A DNA stretch of 64,000 nt from Rhodothermaceae bacterium (GTDB lineage: Bacteria; Bacteroidota; Rhodothermia; Rhodothermales; Bin80). How positions within the stretch are numbered: position 1 is the stretch's first letter; each line of letters opens with the position of its first letter. Under the pieces are notes generated by a model. It searched no databases and had not been told where the DNA came from. It saw only the letters and a list, made by a program, of their open reading frames with translations. Below, in pieces: positions 18,749-29,200 of this stretch. The DNA lies in contig VXSC01000031.1 of NCBI GenBank assembly GCA_009838195.1, positions 30,483 through 94,482 of the forward strand. Reading direction: 5' to 3'. The position numbers were made by a program, and so were the translations under genes.

Positions 18749-19903
18749 CTACCATACCCCGCTCATCGTTTCCTCGATGAGCATATCCACGATTGCTTTG
18801 ATGGCTTCTTCGGGGGTAGCTCCCTCTGCAAGGGCCTTGCTATAAGCCTCTCTTTGCCAGTGTGCACTGGTTCCGCGCTTCAAAATTGTGCGCGCATGCT
18901 CTACTTCCTCTACACATCCAAGATCCTCTGCATCGGGCTTTATAAACTCCAACAGCTCTTCTACTAACTCTGGATATGGCACCATCTGCCCTTTCCCATA
19001 ATCAATGAGTTTCCCATCAATCCCGTAACGCTGGGCAAGCCAGCGATTTTCATATAGAAGCATATTTGCATAACTGCGCCATCGCTGATTTTCGCGCCGC
19101 AGACGCCAAAGCATATGCAGCCAGCATTGATACAATGCAGCAATGCAGATCGCATCATCTACTTTCGTGCAAATATCTGACACGCGCATTTCCAGCGTTG
19201 GAAAGCGGTGACTTGGCCGAATATCCCACCAGATTTTCGTACTGTCTTCGATCACGCCGGCATGAACGAGAATGCCTACATGCCGCTCAAATTCAGCATA
19301 ACTCTCAAAATGCTCTGGGAGTCCTGTACGTGGAATTTCGTTCCACACGGCAATCCGGTAAGACATCAGTCCCGTATCCTGGCCTTCCCAATAGGGTGAT
19401 GACGAGCTCAGGGCCAACAGGTGCGGCAATACATACGTGGCCTGATTCATAAAATCAATCCGCAGATTTGCATCCTCAATCCCGGCGTGTATATGCATTC
19501 CGCAAATCACCATTCTCTGGGCAATAACCTGCATGTTCTGTGCCAAAATTTCATAGCGCTCCCGAGGGGTATGTCTCTGGGTGATATAGGATGCATTCGG
19601 ATGCGATGAGGAGGCAATAATTGCAAGTCCATAGGGATCAACCACATCGGACACTGTTCTGCGTAATTGAATCAGTTCCTCACGAGCCTCTTGGACTGTT
19701 TTACAGACGTTCGTACCCACTTCAATTTGGGACTGGAAAAATTCTTGCGAAACCTGCCCGCCAAGCGCTAAGCGGGCATCCTTCAACATCATTGGGGATG
19801 CTTCACGAATCAACTTACCTGTATCTCGATCTACAATCAGGTATTCTTCCTCAATACCCAAACTGAGCGAAGGCTTTTTTAGAATTTCAGTGGCGGTAGA
19901 CAT
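18749..19903 (-). CDS. YbdK-like carboxylate-amine ligase (GCS2 family)
   Basis: The ATG at 19903 is preferred because it lies just before the conserved core; the frame extends 60 bases upstream. The 384-residue protein shows the glutamate-cysteine ligase 2 family signature LGIEEEYLIVD (about 15-25) and CGMHIHAGIEDANLRIDFMN. It also has the substrate-binding segment around WDIRPSHRFPTLEMRVSD. Members ligate amino acids or related acids to amines, or have weak gamma-glutamyl-cysteine ligase activity. The true substrate here is unknown. It diverges from pyrF. Confidence 0.85.
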   Translation of the reverse strand: MSTATEILKKPSLSLGIEEEYLIVDRDTGKLIREASPMMLKDARLALGGQVSQEFFQSQIEVGTNVCKTVQEAREELIQLRRTVSDVVDPYGLAIIASSSHPNASYITQRHTPRERYEILAQNMQVIAQRMVICGMHIHAGIEDANLRIDFMNQATYVLPHLLALSSSSPYWEGQDTGLMSYRIAVWNEIPRTGLPEHFESYAEFERHVGILVHAGVIEDSTKIWWDIRPSHRFPTLEMRVSDICTKVDDAICIAALYQCWLHMLWRLRRENQRWRSYANMLLYENRWLAQRYGIDGKLIDYGKGQMVPYPELVEELLEFIKPDAEDLGCVEEVEHARTILKRGTSAHWQREAYSKALAEGATPEEAIKAIVDMLIEETMSGVW

Positions 19904-20120
19904 GGTTGATGATGATTGGATTTGATTCACATGAATTGACAATTCAGCCGCACAAGGCTGCAACTCGGATATACCTATACTTGGTTTGGGTTCACCGGTG
20001 TGAGATCTATTTGCATTTCACAGCCCCCTATGGACCCTATGATACGATCATTCTATGTTCCGAGCAAAACCAGCCTCCATTCGTATTATAAGGTCGATCA
20101 CTGATCTTCAACTCCCCCTT

Positions 20121-20963
20121 ATGATGAAGCCTGACTTCATTCAACGACTGCATGATGCTCAGAACATCTCTGACAGTATGGTTTGCGTGGGATTGGACCC
20201 CGATCTGAACAAGCTGCCGAAATCTTTCCACGTAAGATATGGGTCCCCCCAATCTGCTGTTCTGGCATTCAATGAGGCGATCATTCAAGCTACGGCTCCC
20301 TATTCCTGTGCCTACAAACTCAATGCTGCATTCTATGAGAGTCTCGGAAGTTGCGGTTTTGATGTGTTGAAAACCACCGTTAGCCTCATTCCCAAGGATA
20401 AAATTCGAATTATTGATGCAAAGCGTGGTGATATTGGCAATACAGCCTCCAAATATGCTGAGAGCATCTTCGGCTTACTGGAGGCGGACGGCTGCACGGT
20501 TGCACCATACATGGGTTTGGATGCCGTGGAACCATTTCTGGCGTACCAGGGCCGTGCAGTATTCGTTCTGATTCGAACCTCGAATCCCAGCAGTGATCAA
20601 CTGCAATCCCTGATAGCCGACGGGAAGCCTCTGTATGCACATGTTGCTCATCTTGCCTTCACATGGGGAGAAGAGTTCCCGGGATCCATTGGGTTTGTTG
20701 TGGGCGCAACCAATCCAACAGAATTACGTGATCTGCGCAATTTGTATCCAGGCACACCTTTCCTGATCCCTGGCATTGGAGCACAGGGAGGCTCTATTGA
20801 TGCCGTGGCAAATGCGGCAACTCCCAATGGGCTTGTCCTCGTAAACAGCAGCCGTGGCATTCTCTATGCTTCCTCCGGTGAAGACTTTGACGAGATGGCT
20901 GCAAATGCCGCACGGGAGCTGCGTGATAAACTGAACCATGCAGTCAATTCTCATGCTGATTAG
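20121..20963 (+). CDS. pyrF: Orotidine 5'-phosphate decarboxylase (type 2)
   Basis: PyrF decarboxylates OMP to UMP, the last step of de novo pyrimidine synthesis. The catalytic Asp-Lys-Asp tetrad part lies in IIDAKRGDIGNTA (D99, K101, D104 in the 280-residue form), and LDPDLNKLP is the N-terminal motif. The length of about 280 residues matches the longer type 2 subgroup. Tandem ATGs at 20121 and 20124 give the better start. An upstream in-frame start at 20055 adds 22 residues with no conserved feature. It overlaps the ABM-domain gene at its 3' end. Confidence 0.93.
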   Translation: MMKPDFIQRLHDAQNISDSMVCVGLDPDLNKLPKSFHVRYGSPQSAVLAFNEAIIQATAPYSCAYKLNAAFYESLGSCGFDVLKTTVSLIPKDKIRIIDAKRGDIGNTASKYAESIFGLLEADGCTVAPYMGLDAVEPFLAYQGRAVFVLIRTSNPSSDQLQSLIADGKPLYAHVAHLAFTWGEEFPGSIGFVVGATNPTELRDLRNLYPGTPFLIPGIGAQGGSIDAVANAATPNGLVLVNSSRGILYASSGEDFDEMAANAARELRDKLNHAVNSHAD

Positions 20964-21249
20964 AATTGTTCGGCTTACGCTACAACCGGATGCCACAAAA
21001 TCATTTGAGGAGCTGTTTCAGGCCGCTGCTCCAAAAATTCGCCAAATGCAAGGATGTAAGCGACTTGAGTTATGGGTTGATAGTACGTCAACAAACATAT
21101 TCACCACCTATAGCGAATGGGAGTCCGAATCAAGTCTGAAGTCCTATCGGGAGTCGGACCTATTCAAAGAGACTTGGGCCGAGGTCAAACCATTATTTGC
21201 CGCCCCGGCCATGGCATACAGCTACTATCTTGCCCAACTGAATCGATGA
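20953..21249 (+). CDS. Antibiotic-biosynthesis-monooxygenase (ABM) domain protein
   Basis: The protein of about 98 residues has an ABM-type dimeric ferredoxin-like fold pattern: LIRIVRLTLQPDATKSFEEL, RLELWVDS, FTTYSEWESESSLKSYRES. Such domains occur in quinol monooxygenases and in heme-degrading or stress proteins; substrate specificity cannot be read from sequence. ATG 20953 is chosen, while an ATG at 20938 would add five residues. It overlaps the last codons of pyrF, and its role may be unrelated to pyrimidines. Confidence 0.75.
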   Translation: MLIRIVRLTLQPDATKSFEELFQAAAPKIRQMQGCKRLELWVDSTSTNIFTTYSEWESESSLKSYRESDLFKETWAEVKPLFAAPAMAYSYYLAQLNR

Positions 21250-21294
21250 ACGGATTCTTAACAGACTAACTACTGCGGATTCGATCATAAGCCT

Positions 21295-22218
21295 ATGCGA
21301 TTCTTGTTTTTTCTTTTCTCTTTGATACTTCTGGCATCAGAGAATTCCAGCTACATCGCAGCACAGAGTGTTGATCAGTTACATCAAGCAGCAGAGTTAG
21401 GCAATGTTGAGGCTCAATGGAAGCTAGGAGTTGCCTATGCAAATGGTCACGGAGTTGAAGAGAACGATGAGGAGGCATTAAAATGGTTTCAACTTGCAGC
21501 TGAACAAGGACTTGCCAACGCACAATACAGCCTTGGAGGTGTGTACTACAACGGAAAAGGTGTCCAAAAGAACGATCAGGAGGCTTTGAAGTGGTTTCAA
21601 CTCGCAGCCGAGCAAGGACACGCCCACGCACAGGGTAGCCTTGGATTTATGTACTACAATGGGGAAGGTACTCCGCAAAACTACCAAGAGGCCATGAAAT
21701 GGTGGAAACTCACAGCGGAGCAAGGACACGCCAGAGCTCAAAGGAACCTTGGAGTTATGTACGAAAATGGCCACGGCGTACCAGAAAACTATCAAGAGGC
21801 TTTGAATTGGTATCGACGGGCAGCGGAGCAGGGAGATACCACGGCACAGCGCAATCTCGGAAATATGTATGACAATGGAAAGGGGGTCCCGAGAAACGAA
21901 CAGGAGGCAATGAGATGGTATGAGTTAATCGCCGAGCAGGGAGATCCCAGTGACCGTTATTCCCTAGGAATGGAGTATATGAATAAACGGCAATTCCCAA
22001 ATGATGGGGATGATTACAACCATTGCAGTGATTGCAATTATTTCAACGTAAGAGCCTACGCATGGTTAAGTGTCGCTGCCATGGAAGGACATCAATTAGC
22101 ATTTGCCCAACAAACTTCACTCCGTGATTCATTTATGACACCCAGTCAGATAATCGAGGCTCAAAACTTATCAACAGAAATTTTTAATCGAATCCTATCT
22201 GCAAATAACAACCCGTAA
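21295..22218 (+). CDS. Secreted Sel1-repeat protein
   Basis: This 307-residue protein has a signal peptide (MRFLFFLFSLILLASE). At least five 36-residue Sel1 repeats follow (AQxxLGxxYxNGxGVxxNxxEAxxWxxxAAEQG) from residue about 40, then a divergent C-terminal region with CSDCNYFN and AYAWLSVAAMEGH. Sel1 repeats form TPR-like superhelices that bind partners, and no catalytic domain is visible. The repeat unit of 108 bases is strongly conserved at DNA level across the array. It converges on the TonB receptor at 22345. Confidence 0.85.
   Translation: MRFLFFLFSLILLASENSSYIAAQSVDQLHQAAELGNVEAQWKLGVAYANGHGVEENDEEALKWFQLAAEQGLANAQYSLGGVYYNGKGVQKNDQEALKWFQLAAEQGHAHAQGSLGFMYYNGEGTPQNYQEAMKWWKLTAEQGHARAQRNLGVMYENGHGVPENYQEALNWYRRAAEQGDTTAQRNLGNMYDNGKGVPRNEQEAMRWYELIAEQGDPSDRYSLGMEYMNKRQFPNDGDDYNHCSDCNYFNVRAYAWLSVAAMEGHQLAFAQQTSLRDSFMTPSQIIEAQNLSTEIFNRILSANNNP
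21412..21951 (+). repeat. Five tandem 108-base Sel1 coding repeats
   Basis: Five in-frame copies of a 36-codon unit begin at AQWKLG and repeat through the Sel1 gene. They share words such as GAGGC, TGGTA/TTTCAA and GCAGCxGAGCAAGGA. This is coding-sequence repetition, not a mobile element. Confidence 0.85.
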
Positions 22219-22344
22219 GCGTCACAATCTTATTCTTCAAGTCGGAGCAGTGAGTTATTGAAATATTTGCCTCTGATCTGTATAACTTCCTTTGCTCAGC
22301 CCCCGACGCAACCTGAGAGAACTCGCCTCACTCTTCAGTCGCTC

Positions 22345-24324
22345 TCAAAATGTCACTTGAAGGCCAGCGTGCAATGCCCTGCCCGGCCCCGGAAGCCCCA
22401 ATTGAGGTAGGACCACCTCGTCGGTGAGATTGTTTACTCTTGCAAATAGTTCCGCCGAGTACCCCCCATGGAGAATCAGCCACGCAACACGAGAATTCAT
22501 CACCAGTGAATTCGGAAGTGGAATCAGGTTATTTTCCTCTCCTAATCCATACGCCTGGCCCAAATAGGAACTCTCCAATACGACCGAAATCCCTATCCCA
22601 AGTCGGTAATCCACATTGCAACTCCCAATCCAGGATGGCTTTTCCACAAGTGGCTGAGTCCCACTCGGGCTAAGTTCACGGGCACGCATCCCCGTTAGAC
22701 TACAACTGAGTAGCAGGCTTGGGATCACTCTGGAGGTGACGGTGGCCTCAAGCCCGAACACACGGCTTCCTTCAAGATTGACTCGTTGACGCCTTGCGCT
22801 GGTTTCCCCTTGAAGCAGCACCATCTCCTGGCCAATCGTGTTGTAGGTTCGGTTAAAGAAAGCGATGGCCTCCGCGGTGGTTTCACCTCGCTCAAATTCG
22901 ATCGCTGCCTCGGTGAGAAGAGAAGATTCAGGCTCTAGATCCGGGTTAACAAGAAAACGCCCCAAGGCCTCTCCAAATAATTCCCGCATGGTTGGAAAAC
23001 GCGATTTGCGTCCGACGACCCCTCTGATCGTTACACCGGGATAGAGTTCATGGGACAGCCCCATGGTCGCCCCCAACCCTGTCTGTGGGCCGCGGTCAGG
23101 CTTATCACCCGTTTTGGGAGTTACGAGAACATCCATACTTGCACCAACCATCACATTCACCAGACCAGGTCTGGTATATTCAATCCCGTTACTAAAAATG
23201 CGCTGCGAAAAAACTCTGTACAGCGATGATCCCTGCACCGCAAGGTCTTCCTGTTTATGACTCGATGAAAGAAGATTGACCGCTGCCCGGAGTGATCCAG
23301 AGTTCGAAAAATCACGCAAATACGTGAGTCGTGCTCCGTACGTATCATCCTCGTCAATCTGGGTTTCTAGCTGTTCGGAATAGGATTTATCGGAGTACTG
23401 TGCGATGGTTTGGCCAAATCTGCTGACCCATGCTGTACCGCGCAGGGTTCCGTCCAGGAAAGGAAACTTGCCGCTAAGGATCGCCATATTCTTGCCCCAA
23501 TCTGGGTACCGCCAATAGCGCACATTTGCGTTCCGTGGATCCAGATGCCCCTCGGGCGCGATTCCTTTCTTGCCATCAAGGCGCAAGAATGAAATTCCAA
23601 TACTCCCCTCGCCCGCGACATTAAAGGAGAATTGCCCAAAAACGGATCGCATCTGGCGGTCGGTATTGGTTCGAACGTCGTTCGAGTCTTGGCTGTACGG
23701 CAGATCGGCCTCCTGTGGAAGGCCATAGCCATCTTGATCAGAGATTCCCACAAAAACCGTGGACTGGAAATTTTCCGTGCGACGAAGCCAAGTCATCCGG
23801 GCCTGCTGCGAACCATACGAACCCAAAATTCCTGACACCTGTGAAAAACTTCCTGGATTACGAAGCTGCCTAGAGGTCATGTTGATTGCCCCACCAAGAA
23901 CATTCGCCCCATAAAGAACGGACGGGACGCCTTTGGCGATCGAAATTTCTCCCACGACCTCTGAAGGAATAAGGCTCAGATCTATCCGATTATCCCAAGG
24001 AATATTAAGCAGAGCTCCGTCAAAAAATAAACTCACCTGCCGCTCGCCTGCCCCCCGCAAATAGATAAGCGATTCTCCCCTGGAGTTCGTCTGAAGGTGT
24101 GCCGATGGAATCTGCCGAAGGACAGGATGAATGGAAGCGGCATCTGCTTGGGCAATCCCTGCCAAGCGAACCTGCTGCATGGTGGATATGGACGATATAT
24201 CAGGAGAATCTCCTGATGAGCGTACAACAATGTCCCCTAGCTCATAGTGGATGAGTGAATCCGTCGGCACCTGAGCCTGCACTGTCCCGGCTACACACAA
24301 AAAAAAGAGTGTCCTCAGGATCAT
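22345..24324 (-). CDS. TonB-dependent receptor, BtuB/siderophore-like
   Basis: The ATG at 24324 starts a good signal peptide (MILRTLFFLCVAGTVQAQ); the frame extends 63 bases further upstream. The protein of about 659 residues has a TonB plug (VRLAGIAQ, YLRGAGERQVSLFFDG, VLYGANVLGGAIN) but no carboxypeptidase-regulatory-like domain. A barrel follows, ending AGLQVTF. This is the BtuB/Cir/FepA-like layout that takes up cobalamin or metal chelates, and the ligand is unknown. No periplasmic binding protein or ABC importer is adjacent. It ends 126 bases from the convergent Sel1 gene. Confidence 0.88.
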   Translation of the reverse strand: MILRTLFFLCVAGTVQAQVPTDSLIHYELGDIVVRSSGDSPDISSISTMQQVRLAGIAQADAASIHPVLRQIPSAHLQTNSRGESLIYLRGAGERQVSLFFDGALLNIPWDNRIDLSLIPSEVVGEISIAKGVPSVLYGANVLGGAINMTSRQLRNPGSFSQVSGILGSYGSQQARMTWLRRTENFQSTVFVGISDQDGYGLPQEADLPYSQDSNDVRTNTDRQMRSVFGQFSFNVAGEGSIGISFLRLDGKKGIAPEGHLDPRNANVRYWRYPDWGKNMAILSGKFPFLDGTLRGTAWVSRFGQTIAQYSDKSYSEQLETQIDEDDTYGARLTYLRDFSNSGSLRAAVNLLSSSHKQEDLAVQGSSLYRVFSQRIFSNGIEYTRPGLVNVMVGASMDVLVTPKTGDKPDRGPQTGLGATMGLSHELYPGVTIRGVVGRKSRFPTMRELFGEALGRFLVNPDLEPESSLLTEAAIEFERGETTAEAIAFFNRTYNTIGQEMVLLQGETSARRQRVNLEGSRVFGLEATVTSRVIPSLLLSCSLTGMRARELSPSGTQPLVEKPSWIGSCNVDYRLGIGISVVLESSYLGQAYGLGEENNLIPLPNSLVMNSRVAWLILHGGYSAELFARVNNLTDEVVLPQLGLPGPGRALHAGLQVTF

Positions 24325-24364
24325 ATGTCCATGAGTGATCAACCTGTAGCCCGATACAAGGGTA

Positions 24365-24934
24365 CTATTCGGCGGGTTCCGATTCAATATCGGTCAATAG
24401 ATCCTGGAGTTCTGTAACTGGCCACGACCGGTTGTAATGATGCGGTCGAATTTGTAAGCGACCTTCCTCGGCTAGCTGCCTCTGTGCTGTAACCCCAAGA
24501 TGTCTTCCCAAATCTTGAGCAATCAAATCTATTTGATGCTGTTTTAATTCCCTTTCGCTGATAATTGCGCCAAGTGCGCGATGCAATGCTCTATGGCGAT
24601 CCTGGCCAACCCAGTTCGTGACGAAATTGTCTCGGATAGAAGTGACCTCCTCTGCTAGTTTCTTCTGTTTCTCCTGCATCTCCGTGTACTCCTCGACGAT
24701 GGCTCGCATACGCTCACCGTAAGGGATTAATTCAGGATGAACTGCTGCTGCATCCATCAACATCGCCAATTCTACTTCGATCCTTGAGGCTTCGGCAGCT
24801 ACCTGCTGGGCAGCCGTGAGCACGCTCGCAGCAATCTGCTCATCCGTACTGCCGCCATAGGTCCTACACCCCGTTAAAATCAAAAGTCCAATCAACGGTG
24901 GAGCCAACCAGTATTTACTCTCAGCCAATTGCAT
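24365..24934 (-). CDS. Hypothetical lipoprotein with helical body
   Basis: The 189-residue protein has a hydrophobic N-terminus with a lipobox (LILTGC, C23). A long Glu/Gln/Ala-rich helical stretch follows (about 35-150), predicted coiled-coil by eye. I recognise no family. It shares one base with the stop or start of glgC (24934). A second TonB receptor follows 41 bases downstream on the same strand, so the lipoprotein may be that receptor's accessory, but this is only positional. Confidence 0.55.
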   Translation of the reverse strand: MQLAESKYWLAPPLIGLLILTGCRTYGGSTDEQIAASVLTAAQQVAAEASRIEVELAMLMDAAAVHPELIPYGERMRAIVEEYTEMQEKQKKLAEEVTSIRDNFVTNWVGQDRHRALHRALGAIISERELKQHQIDLIAQDLGRHLGVTAQRQLAEEGRLQIRPHHYNRSWPVTELQDLLTDIESEPAE

Positions 24935-26196
24935 CAGATCACGGTTTCATCAGGAATGAAGACATTCTTCGGAATCACGACAACGCCGTCCCGGATATAG
25001 AAATTATCTCCATCGTGCTCTTGTACGCCTTCCTTATTGCGTATGATGCACTTATTCCCAATACGCACATTCTTGTCTACGATGGTACCCTCGATAAATG
25101 CATGATCTCCTACGCCGGGCTGTTCCGGGCCTTCGATGCGTTCGCTGGATGCCAATCCATGCAACGGATAATAGTCTGCACCCAACAGAACTGAGTCACG
25201 GATCGTCGTGTGGTTGCCAATGCATGAGCGAATTCCAATCACGGACCTGGTAATGGAACTCTCACCAATTATACTTCCCTCGGACACAAGACTGTCCGTG
25301 AATTTAGCCCCTGATATTTTTGCGGGTGGGAGCATCCGTGCATTTGTGTACAATCTCTTATTTGTATCGTAGATGTTGAATCCCGGTAGAGGGTCTGTCA
25401 GCATCAGGCTGGCATCATAGTACGAGCGAATCGTACCGATATCACTCCAGTACCCTTCAAATGGATAACTGACCACTTTCACTTTATCAATTGCCCGGGG
25501 AATAATCTGCTTCCCGAAGTCGTGATCATCCGGATGTTGGTCGAGTGCCTGGAAGAGAAGTTCGCTATCGAACACATAAATACCCATGGACGCCAGATAT
25601 ACACGTCCAGCCGCCTCCATAGATTCACTGACCATACTTGACTTTCCGGCGAGGTCCTGGGGCTTTTCGTAGAATTCTGTGATCTCCTGATGTTCATCGG
25701 TTTTGAGAATACCAAAACCAGAGGCTTCTTCTGCCGTAACTGGAATCGTCGCGACAGTGACTGCCGCATCGTTGGCTACGTGGTGATCAATAATCTTTCG
25801 ATAGTCCATTGAGTAGAGTTGATCTCCCGATAGAATCAGCGCATATTTCTGACGATAAATTGAAACGTGAGGAATGCATTGGCGAACGGCATCCGCAGTC
25901 CCCTGAAACCAGTTTGCGGAACGCTGTGTCTGCTCAGCAGCCATGACCGTCACAAAGCCCCGTCGATAATTATCGAATCGATAGGTGTGAGCAAGATGAC
26001 GATTCAAACTGGCAGAATTGAATTGCGTCAAAACAAAGATCTTGTTGACATTGGAATTAATACAGTTGGACACCGGGACGTCAATAAGCCGGTATTTGCC
26101 GGCAAGCGGCACCGCAGGCTTGGAGCGAAGAAGGGTGAGCGGATACAGACGCGAGCCCGCTCCTCCTCCGAGGATAATGGCAATACAATCAGTCAT
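24934..26196 (-). CDS. glgC: Glucose-1-phosphate adenylyltransferase
   Basis: GlgC makes ADP-glucose for glycogen synthesis. The nucleotide loop GGGAGSRLYPLT is at about residues 10-21. Substrate motifs include QGTADAVRQ (as FQGTADAVRQ), LSGDQLYSMDY, SGFGILK and FEGYWSDIGTIRSYYDASLML. A left-handed beta-helix domain fills the C-terminal third. The length of 420 residues is standard. No other glycogen gene lies close by, although fbaB and sugar-metabolism genes are elsewhere in the window. Confidence 0.96.
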   Translation of the reverse strand: MTDCIAIILGGGAGSRLYPLTLLRSKPAVPLAGKYRLIDVPVSNCINSNVNKIFVLTQFNSASLNRHLAHTYRFDNYRRGFVTVMAAEQTQRSANWFQGTADAVRQCIPHVSIYRQKYALILSGDQLYSMDYRKIIDHHVANDAAVTVATIPVTAEEASGFGILKTDEHQEITEFYEKPQDLAGKSSMVSESMEAAGRVYLASMGIYVFDSELLFQALDQHPDDHDFGKQIIPRAIDKVKVVSYPFEGYWSDIGTIRSYYDASLMLTDPLPGFNIYDTNKRLYTNARMLPPAKISGAKFTDSLVSEGSIIGESSITRSVIGIRSCIGNHTTIRDSVLLGADYYPLHGLASSERIEGPEQPGVGDHAFIEGTIVDKNVRIGNKCIIRNKEGVQEHDGDNFYIRDGVVVIPKNVFIPDETVI

Positions 26197-26294
26197 CTGA
26201 ATTGAAGTGATTCACAGAAAGATAGGGCTATACTGCGATGAATTAACATGACTGAGTGCGAAACCGCCAGAATGATGTGTGGTAAACTGCTCTG

Positions 26295-29200
26295 ATGAGC
26301 AATGAGTCCCGATACATCCTAAGTGGAATCCAGACCCGACTCCAAGGATGCTGGAATCGTCTGGTCACGGAACGCGTGGCCATTGGCCTTGTTTTGCTGA
26401 TCATTACTGCCGCCAGTGGCCTTGCCCTGCTGCTGATGGTGGAGATGCGTTTCTGGATGCCAACCTCATGGCGCAGCATATTCTTTTGGGGCTGGGTTAT
26501 TGCAGCCGTTGCCTTGTTTTTTTGGCTTGTCATTCGACCTTGGATCAGTGGGTGGATACGCCGTTCACAATACAAAAGTATAGCACGTACGGTAGCCCAG
26601 GAGCAACCCGCTCTACAGAACCGATTGGTATCCCTGCTTGAATTATGTAATGGGGATGCAAGCCCCGCCCCTCAACCCTTGGTTGATCATGCCGTGCAGT
26701 CACTTGATGCAGAAATATCCAAATTGCCACTCGTTGAAAGAGTGAACTGGCGTCAACCCATCGCCTGGAGCCGATATGCCGTAATCCCACTTGGGCTGAT
26801 CGCCATGCTGGTTCTCGCAGCCCCGCAGGGGTTTAGAGACGCTTCTGTCCGCCTATTCTCACCCGGCACAACCTTCGAGCGCCCCGCCCCATTCTCTCTC
26901 GTGGTCACACCTGGTAATACCGAGGTGACCAAAGGAGATTCACTAGTAATGATTGCCCATGTATCGGGGGCTACGGCGCCGAATATGGTGATCTTTGAAC
27001 TAGGTGTAATTGGAGAAACTCGCATACGATCCCAGGATGTCACGGTCGATTCACTTGGCCGTTTTCTCTATCAGGAAAACAATCTGCGTCTGCCATTTCG
27101 GTACCGTGCAGTGTCCGGTTCGGTGACATCTGACTGGTATGATGTTGCCGTCATTGACCGACCAGTTCTCCGAAATCTGCAAATCACCTTACATCCCCCA
27201 CCCTACTCAGGGCTTCCAACTGAAGAATTGCCCGCCGGGACAGGGAATATTACCGCATTACAGGGCACTGAAGCATATATTCGGATTCGATCCAGTATTC
27301 CTGGCACACGAGCCTGGCTTTCTCTTGATTCGGATAGCGACGATATCATTCTTGACGACTTGGCTGGAACGATTACGATTCACGATGAAACCAGCTACCG
27401 CATACTGCTCGAATCTTCGAGTGGTGTCCGTAATCTTGACCCGATCAGCTATTCGGTTACCCCACTGTATGACCGCCATCCTTCCATTGAACTTATCTCT
27501 CCGGCTCCCCGGACAGATATGGATTTTGAGCTTCTGGTACCATTAACCATTCGTGTCCAGGACGATTTTGGTTTCTCACGCTTTACCCTTTCCTGGCGCC
27601 ATTCGGAGAGTCGTTTTGGGGATACAATGGATTCTTTCCAAGAAATGGAACTCCCACTTCCAACTGCTCCCGAAATCCAATATCTCTGGGATCTGGATTT
27701 GACAACTGGACTTGACATTGTCCCTGGAGATGTAATCAGTTACTTCGTAACGATCTGGGATAATGACGGATACAATGGCCCCAAAAGGAGCTCAAGTGCA
27801 ACCCGGGAACTACGTCTTCCATCTATTACTGAACGGTACGAAGCGCTTGAGGCTGCGCAGGATGAAACGGAGTCTGGCCTTGAGTCGCTTTTGGAAGAGA
27901 CAGAACTGATACGGGAAGAATTTGATGAACTCAGGGATGAATTGCGAAGAAAACAGGATGCCAGTTGGGATGACCGCCAAAACCTTGAAGAGTTACGCCA
28001 AGCACAGGAAGATCTCCAAAATCGGGTAGATGAGCTTACCAGCAATATGGCCGATGCTGCACAGCAAATGGAAGATCACGACTTGGTAAGTGATGAATTG
28101 CTGGATCTGTTCGAAGAACTCCAGAATGTAACGGAAGAGATCAATTCTCCGGAACTCATGGAAGCGTTGCAAGAGCTACAGGAGGCCCTGTCTGAACTCG
28201 ACCCTGCCATGATGCAGGAATCACTGGAAAAATTTGAGTTCAACGAAGAGATGTTCAGAGAGCGCATAGAGCGAGCTCTGGAATTATTCAAAAATTTTCA
28301 AGTGCAGCAACAACTTGAAGAAGCGGCCCGACGCGCGGAAGACCTACAACAGGTACAAGAGAACCTTGCTGAGCAAACCAGTGACGAGGATGCTCAGGAG
28401 AATTCAGAAGATCTTGCAGACGAGCAGTTGTTGGCGTCGGACGAAATGACGGCCCTTGAAGACAAGATGGAAGAAATCTCTGATCGGATGCAAGAGCTTC
28501 AGCGAGCCCCCACAAGCCAAATGGAGCAACTCAACGAGCAAACGCAAGCTCAGGAACTCCCCGAGAATATGCGGCAAAATGCTCAGCAGATGGAATCTGG
28601 GCAGATGCAACAGGCTAATCAGGGACAGCAGCAAATGAGCCAGAGTATGCAGCAGTTGCAGTCGGACCTGCAGAACATCCAGAGTGGGATGCAAGGACAA
28701 CAAATGCAGGTCAACCTTGCGGCACTCAAACTGATTTTGAGTAATATTCTCCGATTGTCCCAAGATCAGGAGGAGCTACGTCGAAAGATTGCAAATGCCA
28801 CTCAAGGAAGCCCCTTACTGCGCGATTTTGCACAGGAGCAATCAATTCTGGAATCGGGTGGTGCAGTCGTTGCTGACTCTATTCAGTCACTGGGCCGCAG
28901 CTTGCCACAGTTGTCCCGGAATGTGCAGCAGTTTGCCGGGAATGCAATTTTTCATATGTCCGCCACTACAGAGGCACTAACTGATCGCAATAGCAACGCT
29001 GCGGAGTCCTATGCTGCACAGGCAATGACCAGCCTGAATGACCTCGCTCTTCTTCTGAGTGACCTCCTTGATCAACTCATGAATTCATCATCAAGCAGCG
29101 GTGGTGGGATGTCTATGGAGCAAATGATCCAACAGCTCCAACAAATGGCTGCACAACAGCAACAACTAAATCAAGCACTTGAGGAATTTTTTGGACGGCC

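Noticed and set aside
21412..21951. Tandem repeat that could be a mobile or satellite element
   Set aside because: The period is 36 codons and matches the Sel1 repeat in frame, so it is protein repetition.
24365..24934. Lipoprotein as a glycogen-operon component because of glgC overlap
   Set aside because: Only one shared base and no functional resemblance to glycogen proteins; position alone is weak evidence.
27740..28763. Long minus-strand open frames (Ser/Leu-rich) across the DUF4175 gene
   Set aside because: They mirror the Gln/Glu/Met-rich coding strand, have no motifs or start signals, and are typical shadow frames.
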